Source: Armatimonadota bacterium
Lineage (GTDB): Bacteria > Armatimonadota > Zipacnadia > Zipacnadales > JABUFB01
DNA: 64,000 nucleotides
Assembly (NCBI GenBank): GCA_013314775.1
Contig: JABUFB010000006.1
Span: 62,001-126,000, forward strand
Reading direction: 5' to 3'
Shown: piece after piece, positions 6,888-15,159 of the stretch
Layout: the number at the start of each line of letters is the position of its first letter
How positions within the stretch are numbered: position 1 is the stretch's first letter
Made by a program: the position numbers and the translations under genes
Notes under the pieces: model-generated
Database searches by the model: none
Seen by the model: only the letters and a program-made list of their open reading frames with translations
What the model was told of the DNA's origin: nothing

Positions 6888-7895
6888 GTGAAGATCGGAA
6901 TCATTGGCCCACAAGGGTCCGGCAAGAGTGCAGTACTCAGCTGTCTGACCGGAACCGACGGAAGCGTGAATATCGGCGTGGTCGGTGTCCCCGACCCGCG
7001 CCTCGAGGTGTTGTCGGGGATGTACAAGCCCCGCAAGACCACACAAGCAGACATCACTTTTGCCGAGATCGGCTGCGCGTCCGCGAGTAAGCTGTCGGCT
7101 ATCACCGGCGCCCTGTCCCAGACCGACGCGCTCGCGGTGGTCACCGGGGGGTTCGCCCATGGGACTCGCGCAGCAGACCTGGACAGCTTCCTGCTTGACC
7201 TGCTCCTCGCAGACATGAGCGTGGTGGAGAACCGGTTGGCAAGAATCGAAGAGGACAGGCAGCGGGGTAAGAAGGAATCGCAGGCCGAGAAGCCCCTGAT
7301 GGAGCGGCTGCAGAAGGCTCTCGCTGATGGTGTGCGTCTTGAGAACGTGGAGGTCAATGCCGACGAGGAGAAAGCACTGCGCGCTTATCAGTTCGTGACC
7401 CGCAAACCCACCCTGGTGGTGGCGAATGTTGCCGAGGGGGACCTGGGCAACGGAGTGGCTTCCGGCATCGCGGAGACCGCCCGCCAGCATGGCCTGCGGA
7501 GTCTGGAACTGTGCGCGCCGCTTGAGGGCGAGATCGCCCGGCTCACCGAGGAGGACCGCGCCGCGTTTCTCGCGGACTATGGGCTGGACGCTCCCGCGCG
7601 CGACCGGTTCATCCGGGCCGCGTACGAACTGACCGACCTGATTAGCTTCTTCACCGTGGGGCCGGATGAGTGCAAGGCGTGGAGCATCCGCCGGGGCACA
7701 CTGGCTCCCCGGGCTGCCGGCGCGATCCACAGCGACATCGAACGCGGGTTCATCCGGGCCGAAGTGGTGGCGTATGAGGACCTGGTCGCCAGTGGATCGC
7801 TGCAAGAGTGCCGTGCGCGGGGTCAGGTGCGGCTCGAGGGCAAGACTTACGAGGTGCGCGACGGTGATGTGATCGACTTCCGTTTCGCGGTGTAA
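6888..7895 (+). CDS. YchF/Obg-like GTPase with degenerate G motifs
   Basis: A 335-residue protein. The P-loop GPQGSGKS (7-14) opens a P-loop NTPase domain. NVAE at 180-183 matches the NxxE variant of YchF, which prefers ATP. The C-terminal 80 residues (SFFTVGPDECKAWSIRRGTL, then RAAGAIHSDIERGFIRAEVV and the end VRDGDVIDFRF) are a clear YchF TGS/DUF933 domain. Unlike canonical YchF there is no DxxG switch II motif; the equivalent segment is FAEIGCASAS. The N-terminal domain is also shortened. The start is GTG 6888, because the frame upstream has no family similarity and GGAG precedes it. It may be a ribosome-associated paralogue rather than the housekeeping YchF. Confidence 0.85.
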   Translation: MKIGIIGPQGSGKSAVLSCLTGTDGSVNIGVVGVPDPRLEVLSGMYKPRKTTQADITFAEIGCASASKLSAITGALSQTDALAVVTGGFAHGTRAADLDSFLLDLLLADMSVVENRLARIEEDRQRGKKESQAEKPLMERLQKALADGVRLENVEVNADEEKALRAYQFVTRKPTLVVANVAEGDLGNGVASGIAETARQHGLRSLELCAPLEGEIARLTEEDRAAFLADYGLDAPARDRFIRAAYELTDLISFFTVGPDECKAWSIRRGTLAPRAAGAIHSDIERGFIRAEVVAYEDLVASGSLQECRARGQVRLEGKTYEVRDGDVIDFRFAV

Positions 7896-7914
7896 TGCGG
7901 AAGTTGCGACGCAT

Positions 7915-7944
7915 CAGGGCCGGAGTCCATCGCCTCCGGCCCTG
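7915..7944. terminator. bidirectional hairpin terminator
   Basis: A perfect 11-bp stem (CAGGGCCGGAG 7915-7925 with 7934-7944) and an 8-base loop lie between the convergent YchF-like gene and the C39-like gene; only a short TTGAT follows. Confidence 0.7.
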
Positions 7945-7968
7945 TTGATCCTCGCGAGCGGATGCCGG

Positions 7969-9660
7969 CTACTTGCCGATCAGGAGCAGGTCCAGGAAAC
8001 GCATGGCGTCGTTGGGGTCGATGGTCCCGTTACCGTCCAGGTCGCAGTTCGCGTTGGTAGCCCCGCCTTGCTGGCAGGTCTTCCACGAGCCCACGAAAAG
8101 CGCCTGGTCCTTCTGGTCAATCTTCCCGTCATGGTTCACGTCGGCGCTGGCAAGCAACGTGACTGCCTTGACGGCGTCAATGCGGGTGAGCAGCTGGGAC
8201 GGCCAGACCTTCACCAGCGTCTCGATCTTACTGTTGGCCGTGGCGCTGGAAAGCGGCGTGACCTCAACGCGAAGATCCTTGTACTCCTCCGGCTTGATCA
8301 GGCCGAGACTTGCCCCACCTTGGGCAGTCGCGTCCGCCGTGATGTCGTTGCCGCCCGTCAGCGCATCGTAGTACCGGACGCGCCATCTCGAGTTACCGGC
8401 GGAACCGAATGCGAAGAAGGTATCCTGCGTCGCGCCGCGGTTGAGCACCCGCACGATGTAGACGCTGGTCGCGCCGGGCATCGCCGGGCCGTAAGCGGTC
8501 TGCCCAGAGCCGTCCTCACCATACTCCTTGGTGCCCACGAAGCCTCCGCCCGCCGGGCCCTGGATCAACGCGTCAGGCTTGGCATCGGGCGGCGGGGCCT
8601 TGAGCTTCACCACAACCGCCTGCCACATCTGCAGGCCGGCGAAGCGCCCCATCCAGTTCATCGTCCACGTGTGGCCTTTGTCATTGTCCCAGGTTGTGCG
8701 GATGTAACAGGTCTGCTGTCCCCCGGAGGTGTTGTATCCGTAGCCCACGAACACATGCTCGCCACACATGAGCATGACCGGGCGACCCGCGTTGATTTCG
8801 CCGCAAAAGTCGGAGAAGCGGAAACCCTGGATCTGCGGGCGGCCGAAGGCGTCCACAAACTGGTCGGATGTGGTCAGTTGGACGTAGAGCTCCTGGGCCT
8901 CGTAACCTTTGTCCTCAACGAAATCCAGCATGCCCGATGCGCCGTCGTGCTGGTAGTTGTTCGGGAACACGTTGCGCATGGCTCTCACGTACGAGGCCGT
9001 CATGGGTGTTGCGTCCGAAAACTGATAGAAGACGGTGACACCGTCGCGATTCCCCTCGGTGATCCCGGCACCGGTAGCGACGTTGTCGAAGCGGCTGGTC
9101 CACATGAAGTCGCCGGTGCAGTCGAAGGGTGAATGGGGCGTCCAGGGAGGGATGTTATCAAGGCACGGGTCTCGCGAGGAGTTCGCGCCGGACCACCAGT
9201 CATCCACGTGGCCTTTGCTGGTGCGCCCGCCGACACCTTTGTGCGAGGCGGCAAGAGGAGATTCGCCGTAGGTGGGGTCGGCCATAGTGTCGGGCCAGAC
9301 TTCCTCATTGTACAGAGGGCATTTGCCGTCGTTCTCCTTGCCGGTGAACATCTTCGAGTAGCCCTTGTAATCGTAGTACCCGAAGAGGATGGCTGCCGCG
9401 GTATTGGCGCATCCGTAACACCAGGTCCAGGAGGGCACGTTCTGCAGCAGCACCGGAGTGCCCGCTGCGCTGGTTACGGGCACCGGCGGCATGACCGACG
9501 GCGGCCTGCCACCCATTACAGCTATGCTCAGGTTCGTGCCAGGAACCTCGGTGATTGTTGGCAGCGCCGGCCCGGCATCCTGACAGAGCGCAGAACCAAA
9601 TGAAGCCAGTAACGTCACGGCAAGGGAGAACGCATACGCTGCGCGAACCTGGAGGGCCAT
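7969..9660 (-). CDS. secreted C39-like cysteine peptidase domain protein with C-terminal dockerin repeat
   Basis: A 563-residue exported protein. A signal peptide (MALQVRAAYAFSLAVTLLAS) leads into a papain-fold, C39-like region. It carries WTWCYGCANTAAAILFGYYD (Cys81/Cys84, candidate nucleophile), CGEHVFVGYGYN with a His, and YIRTTWDNDKGHTW with a candidate Asp/Asn. A beta-rich region follows. The C-terminus has two EF-hand-like dockerin units, DVNHDGKIDQKDQALF and DLDGNGTIDPNDAMRF, which bind Ca2+ and may anchor the protein to cohesins or the cell surface. Start 9660 is preferred over the longer frame because it opens the signal peptide and has AGAGGCGG upstream. Peptidase activity is inferred. 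Confidence 0.8.
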   Translation of the reverse strand: MALQVRAAYAFSLAVTLLASFGSALCQDAGPALPTITEVPGTNLSIAVMGGRPPSVMPPVPVTSAAGTPVLLQNVPSWTWCYGCANTAAAILFGYYDYKGYSKMFTGKENDGKCPLYNEEVWPDTMADPTYGESPLAASHKGVGGRTSKGHVDDWWSGANSSRDPCLDNIPPWTPHSPFDCTGDFMWTSRFDNVATGAGITEGNRDGVTVFYQFSDATPMTASYVRAMRNVFPNNYQHDGASGMLDFVEDKGYEAQELYVQLTTSDQFVDAFGRPQIQGFRFSDFCGEINAGRPVMLMCGEHVFVGYGYNTSGGQQTCYIRTTWDNDKGHTWTMNWMGRFAGLQMWQAVVVKLKAPPPDAKPDALIQGPAGGGFVGTKEYGEDGSGQTAYGPAMPGATSVYIVRVLNRGATQDTFFAFGSAGNSRWRVRYYDALTGGNDITADATAQGGASLGLIKPEEYKDLRVEVTPLSSATANSKIETLVKVWPSQLLTRIDAVKAVTLLASADVNHDGKIDQKDQALFVGSWKTCQQGGATNANCDLDGNGTIDPNDAMRFLDLLLIGK

Positions 9661-9753
9661 AGCCAGACCGCCTCTCTGAAGAGTGCGCGGGTGCGGGGCT
9701 GCGAGCACAGCGGTTGGGGGGATCTACCGGGCGCCCCCCGGGGGATCAGCAAT

Positions 9754-9782
9754 AGTGTAACAGAACCCGAGTTTATCAACAA
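9754..9782 (-). promoter_or_regulatory. sigma70-like promoter for the secreted C39-like gene
   Basis: On the minus strand, TTGTTG (9782-9777), a 17-bp spacer and TACACT (9759-9754), about 95 bp upstream of the start codon. Confidence 0.6.
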
Positions 9783-9814
9783 TAGCGGCAAATCTTGAAC
9801 GGAAGAGCACATCC

Positions 9815-10264
9815 ATGATCGAGTTGACAATCATTGGGAGAGATGGGAGCGCCTGCGCGGGCGATGGCCCCGTCACAGATGCGCCGGCAGAAGTGCTGGA
9901 GGCATTCCGCAACATGTATGAGCAAGTGGGTTATACTCCGCCCTGGGTGGGCTATGTCGCGCGAGAGGCCGGCAACAGTGTGGGCACCTGCGCCTTCAAG
10001 GGCCCACCGGCAGATGGGAGGGTGGAGATCGCGTACTTCACCTTCCCTCAATACGAGGGTCGCGGCGTCGCGACGCGAATGGCATCCACCCTCGTCAATA
10101 TCGCGCGGGAGGCAGACCCGACGCTGACCATCACTGCGAGGACGCTCCCCGAGCAGAACGCCTCCACGAGGGTGCTGTCGAAGCTCGGATTCATGCTGGC
10201 CGGGACGGTGGAGGACCCGGAGGATGGCAGCGTCTGGGAATGGGTGCTGCAGAACGGCGGCTAG
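9815..10264 (+). CDS. GNAT-family N-acetyltransferase (RimJ/RimL-like)
   Basis: A 149-residue single-domain GNAT. The acetyl-CoA binding motif A is visible as YFTFPQYEGRGVATRMAS (Q-x-x-G-x-G/A, about residues 73-90), followed by motif B around TLPEQNASTRVLSKLGFMLA. These N-x-A-S-x-x-V-L-x-K-x-G-F features are typical of RimJ/RimL and small-molecule acetyltransferases. The substrate is unknown. It is transcribed away from the C39-like gene, and a Cys-rich small protein follows after 36 bp. Confidence 0.88.
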   Translation: MIELTIIGRDGSACAGDGPVTDAPAEVLEAFRNMYEQVGYTPPWVGYVAREAGNSVGTCAFKGPPADGRVEIAYFTFPQYEGRGVATRMASTLVNIAREADPTLTITARTLPEQNASTRVLSKLGFMLAGTVEDPEDGSVWEWVLQNGG

Positions 10265-10300
10265 TCGCTGCCTCAGCATGGATTCGCGGAGGAGAGAGGC

Positions 10301-10690
10301 ATGGAAATCAAGTCCGCAAAGCCCGCCGGGACCTGCACCATGTGCAACACGAGCTGGCCCGATCTCGCGAGCCTCGTGACCGATCCCGACCTCGAGGTTG
10401 TCGGCTATCAGGCCCGCTTCGACCGCCCGCACGAGGGCCTCGTGCTTGTAACACATATGCTCGAGCACTGCAGGACTACCCTTGCCATCAGCGTGGCAGA
10501 TCTGCGGCCTTTGTACTTTGGGCCGGTCTATAGCGAGCGCATGACCGGTTCCAGCGACTGCCCCGGGTTGTGCCTGCTGCAGAATCGGCTGGAGGAGTGC
10601 GAAGCTCAGTGTGACATGGCCTGGGTGCGCCGGGTGATTCAGTTCATGCGCAGGCATGAGCTTCCCCCGGAATGGCCCGGACATGACTGA
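10301..10690 (+). CDS. cysteine-rich protein of unknown function
   Basis: A 129-residue protein that I do not recognise. It has a CTMC pair (Cys12, Cys15) near the N-terminus and further cysteines at 57, 87, 91, 100 and 104 (CPGLC and CEAQC-like spacing), suggesting one or two metal sites. The middle (EGLVLVTHMLEHCRTTLAIS) looks like a small alpha/beta sensor or ligand domain. ATG 10301 has GGAGGAGAGAGG immediately upstream, a strong ribosome site, which supports real expression. It probably shares a transcript with the GNAT gene. Confidence 0.65.
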   Translation: MEIKSAKPAGTCTMCNTSWPDLASLVTDPDLEVVGYQARFDRPHEGLVLVTHMLEHCRTTLAISVADLRPLYFGPVYSERMTGSSDCPGLCLLQNRLEECEAQCDMAWVRRVIQFMRRHELPPEWPGHD

Positions 10691-10709
10691 AACTGGGATG
10701 CGGCCTCGA

Positions 10710-11666
10710 CTACTTCGGCCGCTGGAAGACGAGAATGTACTGGTGGTGGATGTTGGAAACGAACTGGTTGGGTACACCGAAGGGATAGAGGTTCTTATTG
10801 TCCTGGGCCAGGATAGTCACGCCGCGCAACGGGATTCCCACCGCCTCAATGCGCTCTGCTAGATGCGCGTGGTACAGGTAGAAGCGGGAACCGTGGCGAA
10901 AATCCGAGACCACGACGGCCATGTAGCGACCGGCTCGCAGCACCCGACCACATTCGGCGAACACGGCCGTGAGCAGCGCCAGGAACTCTTCATAGTCCTC
11001 CACATTCCCCAGGTCCCTCTTGTCCTGGCTGTACTGTGTCGGCAGGCCCTTTGCCTCACGCTCGGCCTGCACCTTCAACCCCGCCTTCTTGGTCAGGATG
11101 CTCCAGTACGGTGGACTGGTGACCACGAAATCCACGCTCTCACCGGGCATCTGCTTCAGCATCTCCAGCGCATCACCGACCAGGACTTCCTGGCGCGCAG
11201 ATGTCAGGAGCCCGCCTGACGTCTCCTGCTCAATGCGCCTGCGGGCAATGTCCGCCCATTGCTCGGACAACTCGATACCCACGCCGGAGCGTTCACAGTT
11301 CGCACAGGCAATCAGCGTCGATCCGCTTCCGACGAAGGGGTCCAGCACGCGCTCTTCCGTCTTCGTGAAGAACCGGATCAGGCGCTCCACATCGAGCTCG
11401 CTGAAAGTAGCCGGGTGCAGAGCCTTGAGCTTGCTGCGCGGAGGGGTCCTGCTGAACACGAAGCTGTCGTCGAGTTGCGAAAGTATCTCCTCGGCATCCT
11501 GTGGGTCGCGCGAGTGCAGGAGCCAATCCACGAAGTCCGACAGAGCGCTTGCCGCGGGTTCGGGCATTCCGGAGGCCCGTGACATCCAGAAGCTCTTGGT
11601 CTCTCGCAGCCAGTCGCGGTTGGTCAGGTCATTGAGCTTGTTGCTGGGGCTGGCCTGGTCACTCAA
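10710..11666 (-). CDS. site-specific DNA methyltransferase (N6-adenine/N4-cytosine), orphan
   Basis: A 318-residue MTase. The S-adenosylmethionine motif DPFVGSGSTLIAC precedes the catalytic motif TSPPYW by about 70 residues, so motif order is I then IV, with any target-recognition region downstream (gamma-like arrangement). No restriction endonuclease lies next to it, so it is likely an orphan methylase or a regulatory one. Start TTG 11666 is chosen because it overlaps the upstream stop (TTGAGTGA), giving an 8-bp overlap with the lipoprotein gene; a longer frame extends to 11735 but lies inside that gene. Confidence 0.85.
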   Translation of the reverse strand: MSDQASPSNKLNDLTNRDWLRETKSFWMSRASGMPEPAASALSDFVDWLLHSRDPQDAEEILSQLDDSFVFSRTPPRSKLKALHPATFSELDVERLIRFFTKTEERVLDPFVGSGSTLIACANCERSGVGIELSEQWADIARRRIEQETSGGLLTSARQEVLVGDALEMLKQMPGESVDFVVTSPPYWSILTKKAGLKVQAEREAKGLPTQYSQDKRDLGNVEDYEEFLALLTAVFAECGRVLRAGRYMAVVVSDFRHGSRFYLYHAHLAERIEAVGIPLRGVTILAQDNKNLYPFGVPNQFVSNIHHQYILVFQRPK

Positions 11667-12270
11667 CGGGCGGGCCTCCTGTGCTTGCTGCCGTCGTCGC
11701 TGATTCCTGGGTCTGACGCATGAGATCGATGGCAATGTGGCTGCTTCCCGCCTGCATCGTGATGCGCACGGTGCGCAGGTCAGGGACCGGACTCACAGTG
11801 ATCAGCAGCGCCTTCCCGGTCGGCCCGGCGCTGATCTTCTGGGGAGACTCGGGATAGCGGCGGCGATAGAACGTGACCACGTCGTCGAAGGAATCATGGG
11901 AGATAAGCTTCGCCGCCACCAGTCGCCCGTTTGAGGTCTTGATGTTCGTGCTGCCGTCGTGTTTCGCGCCCGGGTAAACCGCAAGGTCCAAGGGCTTCAG
12001 GTCCACGTCACCTTTGAGATCCTTGCCGGTGCGCACCGGCCCGACCGGTGTGGAGGGCTTGTGCGCCTGTGTCTCGCTCCCCTCAGTACCCGACCTGACG
12101 TCCTCGCTGTCCCGGGCGGGCTCCGCGGACTTGCCGGGAACTCTTGCGGGTGCCGGCCCGGGAGCCGACACCGCAGGTGCCTGCGGAGCCGAAGCAGGCG
12201 GCGTCTTCCGCGCGCAACCTGCGAAGATGCAGATGCACGCACACAGGACAAGGGCAGATCGGACCGTCAT
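11659..12270 (-). CDS. predicted lipoprotein with C-terminal globular domain
   Basis: A 203-residue exported protein. MTVRSALVLCACICIFAGCA is a lipoprotein signal with lipobox FAGC. A Pro/Ala/Ser-rich low-complexity linker (about residues 20-75) follows. A globular C-terminal domain starts near DLKPLDLAVYPGAKHDGSTN and includes SFDDVVTFYRRRYPE, a pattern seen in small periplasmic or sporulation-type domains of unknown function. Start 12270 is chosen over 12297 because it places the charged n-region directly before the hydrophobic core. It overlaps the methyltransferase gene. Confidence 0.75.
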   Translation of the reverse strand: MTVRSALVLCACICIFAGCARKTPPASAPQAPAVSAPGPAPARVPGKSAEPARDSEDVRSGTEGSETQAHKPSTPVGPVRTGKDLKGDVDLKPLDLAVYPGAKHDGSTNIKTSNGRLVAAKLISHDSFDDVVTFYRRRYPESPQKISAGPTGKALLITVSPVPDLRTVRITMQAGSSHIAIDLMRQTQESATTAASTGGPPVE

Positions 12271-12321
12271 CTCGCGGCAGCGTCCTCGTTGAGACATCGT
12301 GTGGGATTGCTTGGCGTGCCG

Positions 12322-12350
12322 ATGTTACCACAGGTGCCGGGGTCGGGCAA
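12322..12350 (-). promoter_or_regulatory. sigma70-like promoter for the lipoprotein/methyltransferase pair
   Basis: On the minus strand, TTGCCC (12350-12345), a 17-bp spacer and TAACAT (12327-12322). It abuts the edge of repeat copy B. Confidence 0.65.
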
Positions 12351-12663
12351 CCGGCATGACCCGCGGTGCTGTGGGATGCGTGCCGGCCTCGCTTGTGTCC
12401 GGCGTCCGGTGCCCCCGGTGTCGGGGCCGTGCCGTGTGCTGTCAGGCGCCGGAAGGGCGGTCGGACCCGGTCCGCGGGGAAGGGCCTGTCGCCACCCTTC
12501 GGAGGCTCACGGCGTATCGGGGGCGGCAATCGGGATGCTTCCGCCCCCGGCCAAAGGCCATCGCCCGCTCCGCGTGCCGTGCGGCAACGGCTCAGGGCGA
12601 GGGGCACGCTGAACGCGAAGTCGGCCCCAGCCGGCAGGCGTGCCACAGAACCGTTGCTCCTGG
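12351..12663 (-). repeat. dispersed intergenic repeat, copy B (longest)
   Basis: Read on the minus strand it starts with CCAGGAGCA (12663) and carries GGCCGACTTCGCGTTCAGCG and the adjoining TGCCCCTCGCCCTGAGCCG shared with copy A. A GC-rich middle block (CCGGGGGCGGAAGC, GATTGCCGCCCC, GGGTGGCGACAGGC) is shared with copy C at 31935-32010. It ends with a GCATCCCACA block shared with A and C, next to the promoter at 12350. In the other direction the ddl promoter lies only 19 bp from its left edge. Confidence 0.75.
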
Positions 12664-12681
12664 GACAACCGTGAGCCAGTT

Positions 12682-12710
12682 TTGCCAAAGCCCGCGCAGC
12701 GTGCTATCAT
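12682..12710 (+). promoter_or_regulatory. sigma70-like promoter for ddl
   Basis: TTGCCA (12682-12687), a 17-bp spacer and TATCAT (12705-12710), 60 bp upstream of the ddl start. Confidence 0.7.
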
Positions 12711-12770
12711 GCGCCCAGTTCAAGCGCAGCTTCCCTATGGCTGCGTTCATGTCTGAAGGGAGCCTGTCGC

Positions 12771-13892
12771 ATGTCGTCACAGCGATCCAACGGCCGCCTG
12801 CATGTCGCCGTGTTGTTTGGTGGCCGGTCCGGAGAACACGAAGTGTCTGTTGCCTCCGCGAGGTCAGTTGTCAGCAATCTTGATCCCGAGAAATACGAGG
12901 TCACCCTCATCGGAATCACCAAGACAGGGCAGTGGGTCTTGCCCGAGGACAGTCAGCGGGCACTCACTGAAGGTCCGGGAAGCGTCGCGGCGCTTCCGGT
13001 CCACGCTCTCGCCGACTACGGCGCAGGCATTGTGCGCCCGGGTGAAAACGGCCTCACTCGACTGAACCAGGTGGACGTGGTCTTCCCCGTGCTGCACGGC
13101 ACGTACGGGGAGGACGGCACCGTTCAGGGGCTACTGGAGCTGGCCGGTCTGCCCTATGTCGGGGCGGGCGTCCTGGGCAGCGCAGCGGGAATGGATAAGG
13201 TCATCATGAAGACCCTGTTCCGCGCCGAAGGACTGCAGAGCGCCGACGCTGTTCATTTCAAGCGCCGCGACTGGCAGGCTGACCGGCAGGGCATCCTGGC
13301 AAAAATAGCGGACGAAATCGGATTCCCGTGTTTCGTGAAGCCTGCGAACCTTGGCTCCAGCGTGGGCATCAGCAAAGCAAAGACGCCGGAAGATCTGGAG
13401 CCGGCAATCGATCTTGCGGCCGAGTTCGATCTGAAGGTGCTGGTGGAACAGTCGGTAGAGAACGCCCGCGAAATCGAGTGCAGCGTCCTGGGCAATGACG
13501 AGCCGCGCGCTTCGGTGCTCGGGGAAATCATTCCTTCTCGCGAGTTCTATTCATACGAAGCGAAATACGTGGATGACGCGTCAGGGCAGATCATCCCGGC
13601 TGACCTGCCAAAGGACGTGACCGAGGAGATTCGCGACATGGCCGTGCGCGCCTTCAAGGCTGTGGACTGCGCGGGCCTGGCGCGCGTCGACTTCCTCGTG
13701 CGCCGCGACGACAATGAGGTCTACATCTCCGAGATCAACACTATCCCCGGCTTCACCCAGATCTCCATGTACCCGAAGCTCTGGGAGGCGTCCGGCCTGC
13801 CGTACCCGAAACTCCTGGACGAATTGATTCGTCTGGCGCTGGAGCGACACGCGGAGCGAGCCAGCCTTCGGACGAGTTACTCTACGGGGTAG
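12771..13892 (+). CDS. ddl: D-alanine--D-alanine ligase
   Basis: A 373-residue ATP-grasp enzyme that makes the D-Ala-D-Ala dipeptide for peptidoglycan. Evident motifs are VAVLFGGRSGEHEVSVAS at the N-terminus, VFPVLHGTYGEDGTVQGLLE, the ATP-binding lysine region FPCFVKPANLGSSVGISKA, and the C-terminal metal/ATP signature EINTIPGFTQ. The length and the Phe/Tyr context (REFYSYEAKYVD) fit the long DdlA/VanA-related form. The residue C-terminal to the omega loop is consistent with a D-Ala rather than D-Lac ligase, though this cannot be settled by eye. Transcribed alone, with a hairpin right after its stop. Confidence 0.95.
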   Translation: MSSQRSNGRLHVAVLFGGRSGEHEVSVASARSVVSNLDPEKYEVTLIGITKTGQWVLPEDSQRALTEGPGSVAALPVHALADYGAGIVRPGENGLTRLNQVDVVFPVLHGTYGEDGTVQGLLELAGLPYVGAGVLGSAAGMDKVIMKTLFRAEGLQSADAVHFKRRDWQADRQGILAKIADEIGFPCFVKPANLGSSVGISKAKTPEDLEPAIDLAAEFDLKVLVEQSVENAREIECSVLGNDEPRASVLGEIIPSREFYSYEAKYVDDASGQIIPADLPKDVTEEIRDMAVRAFKAVDCAGLARVDFLVRRDDNEVYISEINTIPGFTQISMYPKLWEASGLPYPKLLDELIRLALERHAERASLRTSYSTG

Positions 13893-13893
13893 A

Positions 13894-13910
13894 CCGACCC
13901 TCTCGGTCGG
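13894..13910 (+). terminator. short hairpin terminator after ddl
   Basis: CCGACC (13894-13899) pairs with GGTCGG (13905-13910) over a 5-base loop one base past the ddl stop codon; a weak T-run (TGTTTC) follows. Confidence 0.5.
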
Positions 13911-13943
13911 CACCTGTTTCGCAAGGTCGGCGGATCGGGTCCA

Positions 13944-13979
13944 GGCACCGAGTTCGGAAGAGGCTCGAACTCGGATGCC
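13944..13979. repeat. intergenic hairpin (terminator or REP-like)
   Basis: GGCACCGAGTTCG (13944-13956) pairs with CGAACTCGG-A-TGCC (13966-13979) as a 13-bp stem with a single bulged A and a 9-base loop. It lies between the convergent ddl and Gfo/Idh/MocA genes. Confidence 0.6.
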
Positions 13980-14078
13980 GGTCCCCCGCAGACGGCGCGC
14001 GGCGCCCTGCCTGCCCGCTCGTCCGGAGGACGTCCGGCCGAAGGCCCTTAGCCCCGTGCTTCAGCGCGGGACCAAACC

Positions 14079-15020
14079 TCAGGCCAGGACTTCCTCGATG
14101 AACACCTCGCGGCCCTCGGCCAGGGAACGCTCCCCGGCTTCCAGAACCGCGATGACCTCCACGATTTCGTCCAGCGGAACCACGAACTTGCGGCCTTCGC
14201 GGATCATGTTCAGGAACTGCTCCAGGAGATAGATGTACAGGTCGGACAGGTCGGGCATCACCGATCGCCAGCCCCCGGTGCCGTACAGGTTGATCTGGTA
14301 CCCCGCGCGCATGTACTCGCGTTCGGCTACCATGAGGATGAGATCGCGGCCGTTGGCGTACCGCACACGCACTACATTGCGCCCAGGCTGGCCCACGTTG
14401 TAGCTGCTCACCGCACCGGGCCCGAGCACTGCGTAGGCCGTCTCCAGCGCGTGAATGCCGTAGTAGACCAGGGCATTGCCGCAGATGGTCGTCGCGAGAT
14501 TGATGTCTCCGAGGCTCGGAACTTCCGCGGCCAGATTGAGGATGTCCGGCACGAATCGCAACGAACTCGCGGACATGAGCGGAGCGCCGGTGCGCTTGGC
14601 CACATCCACGATCTCCTTGGCTCTCCTCGCGGTGAGGGCAATGGGCTTGTCGATGAAAGTCGGGATGCCCTTCTCCATCGCGGGGATCGCATAGTCCGCC
14701 TGCTTCGCGGACCCGTCATCCACAATGCAGACCGCGTCCACGTCTACCGTGCATTCCTCGGGCGTGTCGGTGACTTCGGGGATGGAGCAGACGTCGGCGA
14801 GCCTCTCGGCCCACTCACGATGCGGGTCCCAGACCTTTGTGACCTGCACACCCTCCATCTTGCGGCTGGCCGCGGCGAAGGTCCACTGATACTGCTTGGA
14901 CTTCTCCGGGTCATAGCCGTTGAATGCACTGGCGAACGCCGTTCCGTGGAAGGACCCCGGGGTGCGGGGTGCGTCCATGTAACCGTAGGTTGCTGCGGAT
15001 ATGAGCCCAACCTTGATCAT
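14079..15020 (-). CDS. Gfo/Idh/MocA-family oxidoreductase
   Basis: A 313-residue NAD(P)-dependent dehydrogenase of the glucose-fructose oxidoreductase/inositol dehydrogenase type. The N-terminal Rossmann fold starts MIKVGLISAATYGYMDAPRT, where the usual GxGxxG is replaced by a Ser/Ala-rich loop. The conserved lysine of the EKP motif is present as TFIDKPIALTARRAKE. Start 15020 has GGAGGG upstream; the longer frame is rejected because it runs through the divergent promoter region. It is divergent from a URO-D-like gene, suggesting joint control of one catabolic pathway. Substrate unknown, likely a sugar or cyclitol derivative. Confidence 0.85.
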   Translation of the reverse strand: MIKVGLISAATYGYMDAPRTPGSFHGTAFASAFNGYDPEKSKQYQWTFAAASRKMEGVQVTKVWDPHREWAERLADVCSIPEVTDTPEECTVDVDAVCIVDDGSAKQADYAIPAMEKGIPTFIDKPIALTARRAKEIVDVAKRTGAPLMSASSLRFVPDILNLAAEVPSLGDINLATTICGNALVYYGIHALETAYAVLGPGAVSSYNVGQPGRNVVRVRYANGRDLILMVAEREYMRAGYQINLYGTGGWRSVMPDLSDLYIYLLEQFLNMIREGRKFVVPLDEIVEVIAVLEAGERSLAEGREVFIEEVLA

Positions 15021-15159
15021 CCGAAAACCCTCCTGATTGCGGCCCGAAGGACCGCGTTGACGGCCGGAGGACTCTTGCCCGCGCTGCCGCGAAACACCTC
15101 CCTGCTCGGCGAGGAGGAACCCTCCGCTCCTCGCGGAAACACTCTGCGGGAGGTGTTCG

